64,000 nt of DNA, taken from Actinoplanes solisilvae. Its GTDB lineage: Bacteria; Actinomycetota; Actinomycetes; Mycobacteriales; Micromonosporaceae. Location of the stretch: positions 1-64,000 of the forward strand of contig NZ_RJAC01000009.1 of assembly GCF_003999975.1 (NCBI RefSeq), written 5' to 3'. Of the stretch, positions 41,401 through 49,469 are shown piece after piece. Below the pieces are notes generated by a model that was given only the letters and a program-made list of their open reading frames with translations, had not been told where the DNA came from and searched no databases. The position numbers and the translations under genes were made by a program. Numbering within the stretch: position 1 is the stretch's first letter; every line of letters begins with the position of its first letter.

Positions 41401-42459
41401 GATCTCGACGGCCACGTCCAGGGCGGTCTTGCCCTTGACGTGCACCGCACAGGCGACCGAGCCGACGTCGGCCTTCACCGCGTCGTCGCCGCCCGGCAGC
41501 AGCGCCCGGAACGCGGGGTCGGCCGTCGTGACCACCCGTCCGAGCACGGCCGACTTGCCGACGCCGGGCGAGCCGGTCACGACCAGCACCCGATCGTCCA
41601 CGGCGGGCCGCCGCAGCCACTCGACGACTGTGGACAGGGCCGCGCGCCGCCCCCGGAACCGGTAGCCCGCCTCGGAATCGACGGCGACGCCGCGGGCTCT
41701 GGGCAGCCAGTGCCGGTGCGCCTCGGCGTCCGACTCGAGCGACCATCCCCAGGCGGCGAGCGCGGACTCGCCGGCGTCGGCGGCCGACCAGCCGGCCAGG
41801 TCGTGCAGGCACTCCTCGGGCAGGGCGCTCATGGCCTGCCCGACGGTCAGGGCGGTGACCTCGCCGGCGCGGCCGCCGACGACCTGCACGCGCCCGATCA
41901 CGGCGACGACCGCCTGGAAGCGCGGGGACCAGACGGCCGCGCCCACGAACCCGTCGTCGACGCTGTCGGCCTCGAGCCGCACCCAGCCGTACGACAGGGC
42001 CGCTCCGACCCGTCCGTGGCCGTCGGCGCCGAAGGCCGTGTCCGGCGGGAAACCGAACGCCCACCACGGTTCGCCGACCAGGTCGGCCGCGTCCGGTGCG
42101 GACAGAGGCGCGGGCCGTACGCCGTCCGGGGCGGGCTCGCCGAGCACGAGCACGGCCACGTCGGCGGCGACGTCCGCGCGCACCGACACGACCTGCCGTC
42201 GTACGGTCCAGGGCACGCCCGCCTTCGGGAACGCGACCCACAGATCGTCGGCCCGCCCGCCGAAACGGTCGAGCACGACGCTCAGACAGGTCAGCACCCG
42301 CCACGCGTCGATGAGCACGCCGCAGCCGAGCGGCCTGTCGCCGGCCGGTCGTCCCCCCGGATCGGCCGGCCCGGCGTGCAACGACACCGTCCACGGGTCC
42401 CTCTTGGGCCCCGGAAATCCTCCCATCACGGCCCCCCAGCCGTCACCCACTGTAGCCAT
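38398..42459 (-). CDS. Pseudo-protease / STAND-type NTPase / WD40 protein
   Basis: A 1353-aa protein. N-terminal trypsin-like domain (about 25-230): 'GCGVLIDAWRVLTCLSVVLD' has Leu-Ser where the catalytic His belongs, 'ADVAVLVLG' keeps the Asp, and 'DGFVGAAVWSPR' has Val where the nucleophile Ser belongs, so it should be inactive. NTPase: Walker A 'VTGSPGVGKSAVLGRV' near 293, Walker B 'FHLVVDALDEA' near 381, helical region to about 740. Then about 12-14 WD40 repeats ('LLASGGSDGTVRTWDPSTGQ' and so on) to the end. This is the architecture of bacterial NLR/STAND sensors: a propeller senses, the NTPase oligomerises, the N terminus acts. The start may be 42459 or 42426 (GGGGGG before it). No partner gene is evident. 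Confidence 0.85.
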   Translation of the reverse strand: MATVGDGWGAVMGGFPGPKRDPWTVSLHAGPADPGGRPAGDRPLGCGVLIDAWRVLTCLSVVLDRFGGRADDLWVAFPKAGVPWTVRRQVVSVRADVAADVAVLVLGEPAPDGVRPAPLSAPDAADLVGEPWWAFGFPPDTAFGADGHGRVGAALSYGWVRLEADSVDDGFVGAAVWSPRFQAVVAVIGRVQVVGGRAGEVTALTVGQAMSALPEECLHDLAGWSAADAGESALAAWGWSLESDAEAHRHWLPRARGVAVDSEAGYRFRGRRAALSTVVEWLRRPAVDDRVLVVTGSPGVGKSAVLGRVVTTADPAFRALLPGGDDAVKADVGSVACAVHVKGKTALDVAVEIARAAAVRLPQTPEELAPTLRRRLADRRTSRFHLVVDALDEAVSPEQAQRIVEDIVLPIVRTCGSVGAQVVVGTRRSDDGGDLLRLFGADCEVVDLDGERYFEVEDLTAYAWATLQLTGAERVGSPYRADHVAGPVAARIAELADRNFLVAGLTARRHGLHDHVAVRPEDLAFSPDVDAALEAYVGRLPDGRLPARTALTALAYAQAPGLSLELWQSVLEGFGVHVEQDALAGFARSSAANFLVESSGERRFRLFHQALDDALLRERRHAGATVNDQRVITDRLVKHGRARGWENADPYLLRSLAEHAVAAGLIDDLLLDDEYLLYADLLRLVPPADYARTILGQQRARLLRLTPRAASASPSERAAQFSVTSVLEGLDARVAVNRRAPYRAMWASVQKRREWAVLDGHVGGTGAVCEFESRDGERLLASGGSDGTVRTWDPSTGQQLKVMLAGSEVVALQPVRMDGRTLVASAGADGTVHLWDPGSGQSRRSVRCEPGQIRAVMPAFVPGEEGFGVVCADGVLTSWDPPRRRMVHTGKVAVARPCGPDRVVSAGTDGTLQYWQAGAPEPGWVAAAHSRPITALCLLPAGLVVSGSLDGTIRVGDTATGAALLTIDVGDPVRALCPMTRRGALLLATAGDDGVVRLWDARTGQLLRAVVTHGGPIRDVCAVEVQGRLLIATVGEAAVRLWDPDLTSGPRAGAASTSVTALAAVWQGKKDLIATAYGNGTVQLLNAATGEPVDELTGHRDAITGLAPVFAYGKILLASAGADDSVGIWKLETARQRAELRPRAGWSTAVCAVFLNRHLWIACAGEEGTVRLWDPFTGKRRRQGMRWGRRAAHHGTVSVLFGMPTRDGPRLVTGGSDCTLRVWEVESGRQEAIFARHTGRVRAACLLSSTAGEMVASGGDDQVVRVWDPWTGQQRLELHGHTGRITGVGPVRVGGRTLLASAGHDATVRIWNTATGACELTIPVHHEATACVSVADELVVGTTAGALAIALSL

Positions 42460-42747
42460 CGATCAGGGTAGGGAGGCGTGGGTCACGATCACAACGCGTA
42501 ACCACAGTGTTGGCACAGCACGCCATTGACCTGCGACTTCATACGGAATCCTCACTGAACGTGCAAGATCCGCAAGCCCCGCAGTTCACTTAAAGTAACA
42601 GGCTGATCACGGTTGCCCCGGATTTCCATCTGATGTACGCGATATTTCAAGCTTCGGTCCAACTATTGCGTTCCTGTGAATACGGCTGTCACGATGACCG
42701 TCGATCCGTTCCCCACTTCCCCGCCCCCGGATCGACAGGAGTCCCCC

Positions 42748-44838
42748 ATGCCCGTCACCCGACGAACACTGCTGTCCACAGCGGCCTTCGGCTCGGCCGC
42801 GGCCCTGCTCACCGACCTCTCCCCCGCCCACGCCGCGTCCCCGCCGGGCGACGTCGTCGGCAAGATCACCGTCGGCTATCAGGGCTGGTTCGCCTGCCCC
42901 GGCGACGGCGCGCCGATCGGCGGCTGGTGGCACTGGAGCCGCGACCGCTTCCAGCCGCCGTCGCCCAGCAACACCACGATCGTGTCCTGGCCCGACATGC
43001 GCGACTTCACCCACGCCTACCCCACGGCGTACGGGAATCTCGGTGACGGGCGGCCGGCGACGCTGTTCTCCTCCTACGACCAGCAGACCGTCGACACGCA
43101 CTTCCAGTGGATGCGCGACTACGGCATCGACACCGCGGCGCTGCAACGGTTCAACCCGATGGGCGACGAGGGCCCGACCCGCGACGCGATGGCGGTCAAG
43201 GTGCGCACGGCGGCCGAGGCGACCGGCCGCAAGTTCTACATCATGTACGACGTCACGAGCTGGACGGCCATGCAGTCCGAGATCAAAGCGGACTGGACGG
43301 CGAAGATGGCCGCGCACACGTCGTCACCGGCCTACGCGCGCCAGAACGGCAAACCCGTCGTCTGCATCTGGGGTTTCGGCTTCAGCGACGAGGGCCGCCC
43401 GTTCACGCCCGGCCCGTGCCTCGACGTCGTCAACTGGTTCAAGGCGCAGGGCTGCTACGTGATCGGTGGTGTGCCCACCCACTGGCGGCGCGGCGTCGAC
43501 GACAGCCGCGCGGGGTTCATCGACGTCTACCGCGCCTTCAACATGATCTCCCCGTGGATGGTCGGCCGCACCCAGACCCTGCAAGGCCTCGACGACTACC
43601 TCGCCAACGTCAACACCCCCGACAAGGCCGAGTGCGACGCGTACGGCATCGACTACCAGCCCTGCGTGCTGCCCGGTGACCTGTCGATGGGCGCCCGCCG
43701 GCACGGCGACTACTACTGGCGCAGCCTCTACAACATGATCAAACTGGGGTCGGCCGGTCTCTACGTGTCCATGTTCGACGAGTTCAACGAGGGCAACCAG
43801 ATCGCCAAGACCTCCGAGACGGCCGCCTCCACGCCGGCCGGCAGCGGCATCCGGGCGCTCGACGAGGACGGCACGTTCTGCTCGGCCGACTACTACCTGC
43901 GCATCACCCAGGACGGCGGCAAGATGCTCAAGGGCCAGATCGCCCTGACCGCCGTACGCCCGACGCAGCCGACGACCGGCACGCCTCCGCCCCCGACCGG
44001 CGACCTCGCGGCCGGCAAGTCCACCAGCGCGAGCAGCACCAACGGCCCCTACCCGACGGCCAACGCGGTCGACGCCAGCACGTCGTCGTACTGGGAGAGC
44101 AGCGGCGCGCTGCCGCAATGGTTCCAGGTCGACCTCGGCGGCGCCTATGCCGTGAACCGTCTCGCGCTGCGGCTGCCGCCCGGCTGGGAACGCCGTACGC
44201 AGAACATCACCGTGCAGGGCAGCACCAACGGCACCACCTTCACCACCCTCACCGCCGCGACGGGCTACGTCTTCGACCCCGCCTCGGGCAACACGGTCAA
44301 CGTCACGCTCTCGGGCGCGGCGGTCCGGTACGTCCGGCTGAGCTTCGCCGCCAACACCGGCTGGCCGGCCGCCCAGCTTTCCCAGATCCAGGCGTACGGC
44401 GACAGCACGCCCCCGCCGCCGGTTTCGGGAGACCTCGCCCGAGGCAAGCCGACGTCCTCGAGCGGTTTCACCCAGTCCTACGGCCCCGGCAACACCGTCG
44501 ACGGCGACGCCGGCTCGTACTGGGAGAGCACGAACAACGCCTTCCCCCAGTGGGCGCAGGTGGACCTGGGAACAACCGCCGCCGTCAGCCGCGTGGTCCT
44601 GAAGCTCCCACCCGGCTGGGGCGCCCGAACCCAGACCCTGTCCGTCGCCACCAGCACCAACGGCTCTTCGTTCACGACCTTGTCCGCCGCGGCCGCCCGA
44701 GTCTTCGACCCCGCCTCAGGCAACACCGTCACCGTGACCGGCACCGCCGCGCAGGCCCGCTACGTCCGCGTCACCGTCACCGCCAACACCGGCTGGCCGG
44801 CCGGGCAGCTCTCTGCCCTGGAGGTCTACTCGACCTGA
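42748..44838 (+). CDS. Secreted GH99/GH71-like glycoside hydrolase with two discoidin domains
   Basis: A 696-aa protein with a twin-arginine-like signal ('PVTRRTLLSTAAFGSAAALL', cleaved after 'AHA'). The catalytic barrel (about 38-410) has 'VGYQGWFACPGDGAPIGGWW', 'YGIDTAALQRFNPMGD', 'FYIMYDVTSW' and 'MFDEFNEGNQIAKT', the pattern of GH99/GH71-like endo-mannosidase-type proteins with acidic catalytic residues. Two F5/8 type C (discoidin/CBM32-like) modules follow at about 417-548 and 561-696, separated by Pro-rich linkers; each has 'SYWES' and a 'FQVDLG' or 'AQVDLG' strand and binds sugars. AGGAG precedes the ATG at 42748. Single-gene unit with terminator. Confidence 0.82.
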   Translation: MPVTRRTLLSTAAFGSAAALLTDLSPAHAASPPGDVVGKITVGYQGWFACPGDGAPIGGWWHWSRDRFQPPSPSNTTIVSWPDMRDFTHAYPTAYGNLGDGRPATLFSSYDQQTVDTHFQWMRDYGIDTAALQRFNPMGDEGPTRDAMAVKVRTAAEATGRKFYIMYDVTSWTAMQSEIKADWTAKMAAHTSSPAYARQNGKPVVCIWGFGFSDEGRPFTPGPCLDVVNWFKAQGCYVIGGVPTHWRRGVDDSRAGFIDVYRAFNMISPWMVGRTQTLQGLDDYLANVNTPDKAECDAYGIDYQPCVLPGDLSMGARRHGDYYWRSLYNMIKLGSAGLYVSMFDEFNEGNQIAKTSETAASTPAGSGIRALDEDGTFCSADYYLRITQDGGKMLKGQIALTAVRPTQPTTGTPPPPTGDLAAGKSTSASSTNGPYPTANAVDASTSSYWESSGALPQWFQVDLGGAYAVNRLALRLPPGWERRTQNITVQGSTNGTTFTTLTAATGYVFDPASGNTVNVTLSGAAVRYVRLSFAANTGWPAAQLSQIQAYGDSTPPPPVSGDLARGKPTSSSGFTQSYGPGNTVDGDAGSYWESTNNAFPQWAQVDLGTTAAVSRVVLKLPPGWGARTQTLSVATSTNGSSFTTLSAAAARVFDPASGNTVTVTGTAAQARYVRVTVTANTGWPAGQLSALEVYST

Positions 44839-44849
44839 CTCAAGGTTGC

Positions 44850-44881
44850 CCGGCCGGCGTGAGGTGCTTCGCGCCGGCCGG
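44850..44881. terminator. Bidirectional terminator
   Basis: A 10-bp stem CCGGCCGGCG (44850-44859) / CGCCGGCCGG (44872-44881), 12-nt loop, between the convergent hydrolase and lipoprotein genes. Confidence 0.7.
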
Positions 44882-44903
44882 TGCACCAGGTAGACGAGCT
44901 GGG

Positions 44904-45665
44904 TCAGGTGGGCAGCAAGAGGTCGAGGAAACCGGAGTAGGGCGTCTCGAGCACGTCCTCGGCCGGGGGCGCCGCGATCTTTGCCTGGAGCCCGTATTCC
45001 GAGAACGTATACGCGAACGACTGCCCAGGTGCCTTCGGGAGGGGCTCGAACCTGATCGCCGCGAAGCGTCCCTGCTCATCAAGCTCGACGCGGATCTCGT
45101 ACTGCCGGGGCGGCTGTGTACTGACCGGGTTGTTGCTGCTCCTACCCGGCATCCGCCCTTCGAACGAGCGGTCCCCGGTCTTGGTGAACCCGGTGGCCCG
45201 GGTCACGGAGCCGGACAGGTTCCAGGGGAAACCGTCGGCGAGAACCGTGCTGGAATACCCATGCTCCGGTGCCGCCGAATGTACCCAACCGCCCGCGGCG
45301 AGATGGTCAACGGCGGCCGGCGTCAGGGAGAAGTCTTGGCGGGCCCATTCAGCGCCGCCTTGTACGTAGAACTTCGGCCCGATCCGCCGGACGACGAACC
45401 CGTCCCCCTTGACCTCCCAATTATTCGTGCCCGATTCCACCACGCCCGTGTAGTTGAACGCCGGATCCCCGGCGACAAGTGCGACCTTGACCGATTCCCG
45501 GCCGAACAGCGCCTTGGCCGCCGCGAACGCCGCGGCGGGATCGGCCGGGATCGAAGCGGGCGGGCGAGGAGTCGGACTTGCATCGACCGCACTGTTCGCG
45601 CACGCGGCTCCCGACGCCGCCAGCAGCACCGCCACACCCGCCCCGACCATCCGCCGTACCCGCAT
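44904..45665 (-). CDS. Putative lipoprotein (LppX/LprG-like)
   Basis: A 253-aa protein with lipobox 'LAASGAAC' (Cys about 23) and a beta-rich body: 'KALFGRESVKVALVAGDPAF', 'GTNNWEVKGDGFVVRRIGPKFYVQG' (quoted in part), 'YEIRVELDEQGRFAAIRFEPL'. The repeated sheet-and-helix pattern resembles the LppX/LprAFG lipid-binding lipoproteins of actinobacteria. Function unknown. It is divergent from the FAD-monooxygenase remnant over 145 bp that contains two palindromes. Confidence 0.65.
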   Translation of the reverse strand: MRVRRMVGAGVAVLLAASGAACANSAVDASPTPRPPASIPADPAAAFAAAKALFGRESVKVALVAGDPAFNYTGVVESGTNNWEVKGDGFVVRRIGPKFYVQGGAEWARQDFSLTPAAVDHLAAGGWVHSAAPEHGYSSTVLADGFPWNLSGSVTRATGFTKTGDRSFEGRMPGRSSNNPVSTQPPRQYEIRVELDEQGRFAAIRFEPLPKAPGQSFAYTFSEYGLQAKIAAPPAEDVLETPYSGFLDLLLPT

Positions 45666-45748
45666 CTTGCTCCCCCGCCACTCGAACGACGGCCGTCACT
45701 GTAGATCAACTGCCGAGCCGTCGTCGCCCGCCTTTCGCTTGACGCTTC

Positions 45749-45788
45749 TGGAACGCCGTTCCATACTGGTTCTGGAACGGCGTTCCAG
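45749..45788. promoter_or_regulatory. Twin TetR-type operators before the monooxygenase
   Basis: TGGAACG-c-CGTTCCA (45749-45763) and CTGGAACG-g-CGTTCCAG (45772-45788), centres 24 bp apart, lie just upstream of the FAD monooxygenase remnant. They are the likely sites for the TetR gene that follows at 46807. Confidence 0.7.
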
Positions 45789-45810
45789 CAGCTCTCGGGA
45801 AGGAAAGCAC

Positions 45811-46796
45811 ATGACAACACCGGTCACGATCGTCGGCGCGGGGCTCGGGGGCCTCACCCTGGCGCGGGTTCTGCACGTTCACGGCATCGCCTCGACCGTC
45901 TACGAGGCAGAGCCGTCGGCCCAGGCACGTACGCAGGGCGGGCAGCTCGACATCCACGAGCACAACGGGCAGCGCGCCCTCGAGGCGGCCCGGCTCACCG
46001 ACGAGTTCCACGCGATCATCCACGAGGGGGCCGAGGCGACCCGGGCGCTCGACCCGCACGGCACGGTGCTGCTCGACGAGGCCGACGACGGCACCGGACG
46101 ACGACCCGAGGTGCTCCGCGGCGAGCTGCGCCGGATCCTGATCGAGTCGCTGCCCACCGGAACCGTGCAGTGGGGCAAGAAGGTCTCCGCCGCCTCGCCG
46201 GGCCGGATCACGTTCACCGACGGGTCGACCGTAGCCACGAACCTGCTCGTCGGCGCCGACGGGGCCTGGTCGAAGGTCCGCCCGCTGCTGTCCGACGTCA
46301 AGCCCGAATACGTAGGCACGGTCTTCGTCGAGACCTACCTGTACGACGTCGACGCGCGCCACCCGGCCACGGCGGCAGCGGTCGGGCGGGGCTCGATGTT
46401 CGCGCTCACGCCCGGGCAGGGATCCTCGCGCACCGGGAGGCGGGCGACATCCTGCATACGTACGTCGAACTGAACCGGCCCGCCGACTGGGTCGCCGGCA
46501 TCGACTTCACCGACCCGGCTGCCGCAGCCGCCCGGGTCGCAGCCGAGTTCGACCCGCACCTCATGCCGCCGGCCGGCGAGGGCGCGAACCTGGCCATGCT
46601 CGACGCGGCCGAGCTCGGTGAGGCGATTGCCGCGAACCCCGACAACATCGAGAGGGCCCTGACTGCGTACGAGGAAAGGATGTTCACCCGCAGTGAGGCC
46701 GAGTATGCGGACGCGCTCGAGATCCTCGACCTCTGTCTGGGCGAGCGGGCCCCGTACGGTCTGATCGAGTTTTTCGGTCGGGCCACCGCGATGTGA
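45811..46796 (+). pseudogene. TetX-like FAD monooxygenase with frameshift and internal deletion
   Basis: From ATG 45811 the frame encodes an FAD Rossmann motif 'IVGAGLGGLTLARVLHVHGI', 'GGQLDIHEHNGQRALEAARL' and 'LRGELRRILIESLP', typical of TetX-type hydroxylases. It leaves the frame after 'FALTPGQG' (about 46420). In frame +1 the sequence goes on 'ILAHREAGDILHTYVELNRP' and reaches 'LMPPAGEGANLAMLDAAELG', but the segment that should hold the second FAD motif (Gly-Asp-Ala-Ala-His), about 40-50 residues, is missing: 'AAEFD' joins directly to 'PHLMPPAG'. A one-base loss plus deletion makes the gene inactive. The ribosome site GGGAAGGAAAG is intact. Confidence 0.8.
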
Positions 46797-46806
46797 GGAT
46801 GGGCGC

Positions 46807-47439
46807 ATGGCTCTGTCCCGGGAACGCATCGTCGGCGCCGCCGTTGACATGCTCGACGACGCCGGCGAGGGCGGGCTGACCTTCCGCGCCCTCAGCGCGC
46901 GCCTGAAGACCGGCCCCGGCGCGATCTACTGGCACGTGGCCAACAAAGAAGAACTGCTCGACGCCGCGGCTTCTCGCGTTCTCGCCGATACCACGCTTGT
47001 CGAGGTTTCCGACCCCGCCGACGCGATCCGCGCCATCGCGCTCGGCCTGTTCGACGCCATCGACGAGCATCCGTGGCTCGGCGCGCAGCTCTCCCACGGC
47101 CCGTGGCGATCGTTGACGTTACGGATCCTCGAACGCCTCGGACAGCAGATCCAGGCGCTCGGCGTACCCGAGGAGGCGCAGTTCACGTCGGCGTCCGCCC
47201 TGCTCATCCACATTCTGGGCGCCGCACGCCAGAACGCCGCGAACGCCCGCGACCAGCCGCCGGGCGCCGACCGCACCGCCGTCCTCGAAGCCGAGGCAGC
47301 CCACTGGCGCAACCTCGACCCGCACGAATATCCGTTCCTGCAAGCCATCGCCGGCCAGCTCCGCGACCACGACGACCGCGCCCAGTTCCTCGCCGGCGTA
47401 GACCTCGTCCTCAACGGAATCACCGGACCCCACAAATGA
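46807..47439 (+). CDS. TetR/AcrR-family regulator
   Basis: A 210-aa TetR protein: 'RERIVGAAVDMLDDAGEGGL' and recognition helix 'LSARLKTGPGAIYWHVANKEELL', with a TetR_C_13/VCBS-unrelated helical ligand domain ('LGAARQNAANARDQPPG', 'DLVLNGI'). The residue run GPGAIYWHV is common in regulators beside FAD monooxygenases. It follows the broken monooxygenase by 10 bp on the same strand and probably binds the two GGAACG palindromes at 45749-45788. It may now control only itself or genes elsewhere. Confidence 0.88.
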   Translation: MALSRERIVGAAVDMLDDAGEGGLTFRALSARLKTGPGAIYWHVANKEELLDAAASRVLADTTLVEVSDPADAIRAIALGLFDAIDEHPWLGAQLSHGPWRSLTLRILERLGQQIQALGVPEEAQFTSASALLIHILGAARQNAANARDQPPGADRTAVLEAEAAHWRNLDPHEYPFLQAIAGQLRDHDDRAQFLAGVDLVLNGITGPHK

Positions 47440-47442
47440 AAT

Positions 47443-47466
47443 CGCCGGAGGATGACTCCTCCGGCG
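47443..47466 (+). terminator. Terminator after TetR
   Basis: A perfect 10-bp stem CGCCGGAGGA (47443-47452) / TCCTCCGGCG (47457-47466) with a TGAC loop, directly after the TetR stop codon. No U-tract, so strength is uncertain. Confidence 0.65.
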
Positions 47467-47469
47467 ACG

Positions 47470-47567
47470 CGCGACGACCCGTGGTCGAAACGGGGTCGGG
47501 GCGGAAGGTCGTGAGCCGCCCGCTCTGCCAGGCCGGAGCCTCCTCCGGCTCTCTGAGCTACCGCCGC
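47470..47567 (-). tRNA. tRNA-like element with D-loop insertion (possible pseudo-tRNA)
   Basis: On the minus strand GCGGCGG (complement of 47561-47567) pairs along its full length with TCGTCGC (complement of 47471-47477, two G-U wobbles) as an acceptor. TAGCTC then GAGC form the D stem. CCCGT-TTCGACC-ACGGG is a perfect T arm with a canonical T loop. But the D loop carries a ~22-nt insert that folds on itself (GCCGGAG/CTCCGGC), and the anticodon arm pairs poorly; a 7-nt loop CTCACGA would give anticodon CAC (Val). CCA is not encoded. The good ends and bad middle suggest a decayed or very unusual tRNA. Confidence 0.4.
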
Positions 47568-47614
47568 GCCCGACCACTCTCCCGCCGCAAGCCAAGAGGC
47601 GCAACCGAAATACG

Positions 47615-49048
47615 TCAGAACTGTCCCGAGAACACGCCCGCCTGCCGCAGCACGCCCGCCAGCATCGGTGAGGCGACAGCGATCCCGTGCACCAGGTCGG
47701 GTGCCGGCTCGGGCAGCTCGATTCGCACCTGACGGTACGGCTGCGTCCAGCCGGCGGCCTCCGCGTCCACCCCGTGCCGGGCGCACACCCGCCGCACCAG
47801 CTCGGCCGGGCAGTCGTCATCGCCGAGCACGACGTCCCACGGCAGCGGCAGCTCGGCCCACACCCGCACGTCGACATGCTGGTCGCGCCCCGACAGCCGA
47901 TGCCAGGCCGCCACGTCGGCCGCGACCAGCGCCGGAACCTTCCCCGGGCAGCTCGCCTCCAGCACATCCTCATATCCCAGGCCCCGCAACAGATTCAGCC
48001 ATCCCGTACGAGCCTGGTTGAACGACCGCGACGCGGCGTTCCACGTCGACGAGTCATCCCCCATCCGCATGATCATGTGGGTCGGGTCCCGATTCTCGTC
48101 GAACGAGCGCCGCAACGCCCGCGCGGCCGCCGCGAACTGCTCGTAGTACAGGGCCATCAACGTGCCGCACTGAACGTCGTCCAGCAGATCGAGCACGCTC
48201 CACCGGGTCAGCACCGACGCGAGCACCCACGGCTGCCGCACCGGGCTCGCCATCGCCGCCGCCAGTAACTCCTCCGCGAGCGAATCCATCGGCCGCGCCT
48301 GACTGCCGGACGTGAACACGGTCCGCAGATTCAGCCGCGCCACGTAGTACGCGGTGAACGCCGCGGTCGCCGGGCACGCGACGAAATCGTCCTCCGCGAC
48401 CAGGTGCGCCAGCCGCGCCTTGCCGAACGCGGTTGCCGCTTCCCGGTCTCGCTCCGCGGCCAGCACCTCTGTGCGCTGCTGAAGATGCAGCACAGCGCGA
48501 ACGGCCCGCCGATAAGCCCGCACGGGTACGCCGGGAAGCCGCTCGCGTCGTGCCTCGGCGTCCAGGCGTTCCCGCGCGTCGACGTGGCCGCCACGCTCAC
48601 CCCTCGCGCCGCGCGGCGTCGGCAGCCGGTAGTAGGTCCAGTGCCCCCACGTCATCGCCACCGGCCGGCGCTTGACCGTCGAACGCGGCGGTCGCGAGGG
48701 CCCCTCGGGCAGCCCGAGCAGCGCCGTCGCCGCGCCGAGCCACCGGCGAAGCGACACCGGATCGGCCGGATCCGCCGCCTCCGGCTTCTGCCCGACCGCG
48801 GTAAGCGCGGCGGCGGCCACCTCATAGGAACGCCCGAGTCCGGGGTGACGCCGCCACGTCTTCGGCATCGACGACCCGCTCTGCGTGCCGTGGAACCGCA
48901 CGATGCGATACAGGTCCCGTATGCCGACGGCGCTGAGCCAGCGCTCCGCCCTCAACTCCAGAAGATCCGCCGCCACGTCCTGTGGCGCCCGTCGCTCCCG
49001 AAGCCCTCGATACAGCCGTCGCAGAATCTCATTCTCGGTGCGGTCCAC
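47615..49048 (-). CDS. Unrecognised 477-aa protein
   Basis: A soluble-looking protein with strong codon bias, no signal peptide and no membrane helix. The N-terminal ~110 residues are helical and basic ('RLYRGLRERRAPQDVAADLL'). A central helical core has 'ATAAFTAYYVARLNLRTVFT' and 'VLTRWSVLDLLDDVQCGTLM', then 'MIMRMGDDSSTWNAASRSFN'. The C-terminal half contains Cys-rich turns and 'HVDVRVWAELPLPWDVVLGDD'. I recognise no family. It stands alone, with the tRNA-like element downstream and a small membrane-protein gene divergent. A role cannot be assigned. Confidence 0.65.
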   Translation of the reverse strand: MDRTENEILRRLYRGLRERRAPQDVAADLLELRAERWLSAVGIRDLYRIVRFHGTQSGSSMPKTWRRHPGLGRSYEVAAAALTAVGQKPEAADPADPVSLRRWLGAATALLGLPEGPSRPPRSTVKRRPVAMTWGHWTYYRLPTPRGARGERGGHVDARERLDAEARRERLPGVPVRAYRRAVRAVLHLQQRTEVLAAERDREAATAFGKARLAHLVAEDDFVACPATAAFTAYYVARLNLRTVFTSGSQARPMDSLAEELLAAAMASPVRQPWVLASVLTRWSVLDLLDDVQCGTLMALYYEQFAAAARALRRSFDENRDPTHMIMRMGDDSSTWNAASRSFNQARTGWLNLLRGLGYEDVLEASCPGKVPALVAADVAAWHRLSGRDQHVDVRVWAELPLPWDVVLGDDDCPAELVRRVCARHGVDAEAAGWTQPYRQVRIELPEPAPDLVHGIAVASPMLAGVLRQAGVFSGQF

Positions 49049-49208
49049 GATCCGTCGCCTCCCCCGCCGGCCCCCGCAGACCAGCCGACCAGTATCGACT
49101 CGCTCCCACCGGGCCGTCCACCGAAATTCGCTTATGCCTCAGGGCATAGACCCGCCTCCGACTGTCGCCAGATCCGCACGACCCCCGGTGACTGCCAGAC
49201 TTCGCGGC

Positions 49209-49469
49209 ATGGAAAACGCCTCGCCCGCCCGCATCTGGCTCCGCCGCCTGGTGATCGCCGCGTCCTGCCTGCCCCTCGCGGCGGTCACGATCCTGCACCG
49301 CATGGGCCGCGCCGACGAATACGGCCTGCTCGGCGAGTGGTACGTCATGGTCCCGCTGACCGTCGCCGGCGTACTCGGCTGGATGTTGATCGAAAAGGCC
49401 ATCGCGTGGGCGGTCGACCGCCCCTCAGCCGCCGACCCGACGCCAGAGCCATCGGAGCGCGTCGGGTAG
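49209..49469 (+). CDS. Small two-helix membrane protein
   Basis: An 86-residue frame: basic start, hydrophobic helices at about 10-28 and 44-62, then a Pro/Asp-rich tail. ATG 49209 lacks a clear ribosome site, and an upstream ATG at 49134 is in frame. The tail overlaps the convergent esterase gene by 45 bases, which lowers confidence. Unknown function. Confidence 0.45.
   Translation: MENASPARIWLRRLVIAASCLPLAAVTILHRMGRADEYGLLGEWYVMVPLTVAGVLGWMLIEKAIAWAVDRPSAADPTPEPSERVG

Noticed and set aside
46419..46440. Programmed ribosomal frameshift in the monooxygenase
   Set aside because: No slippery heptamer or downstream pseudoknot is obvious, and essential residues are missing further on, so a degenerated gene is the simpler reading.
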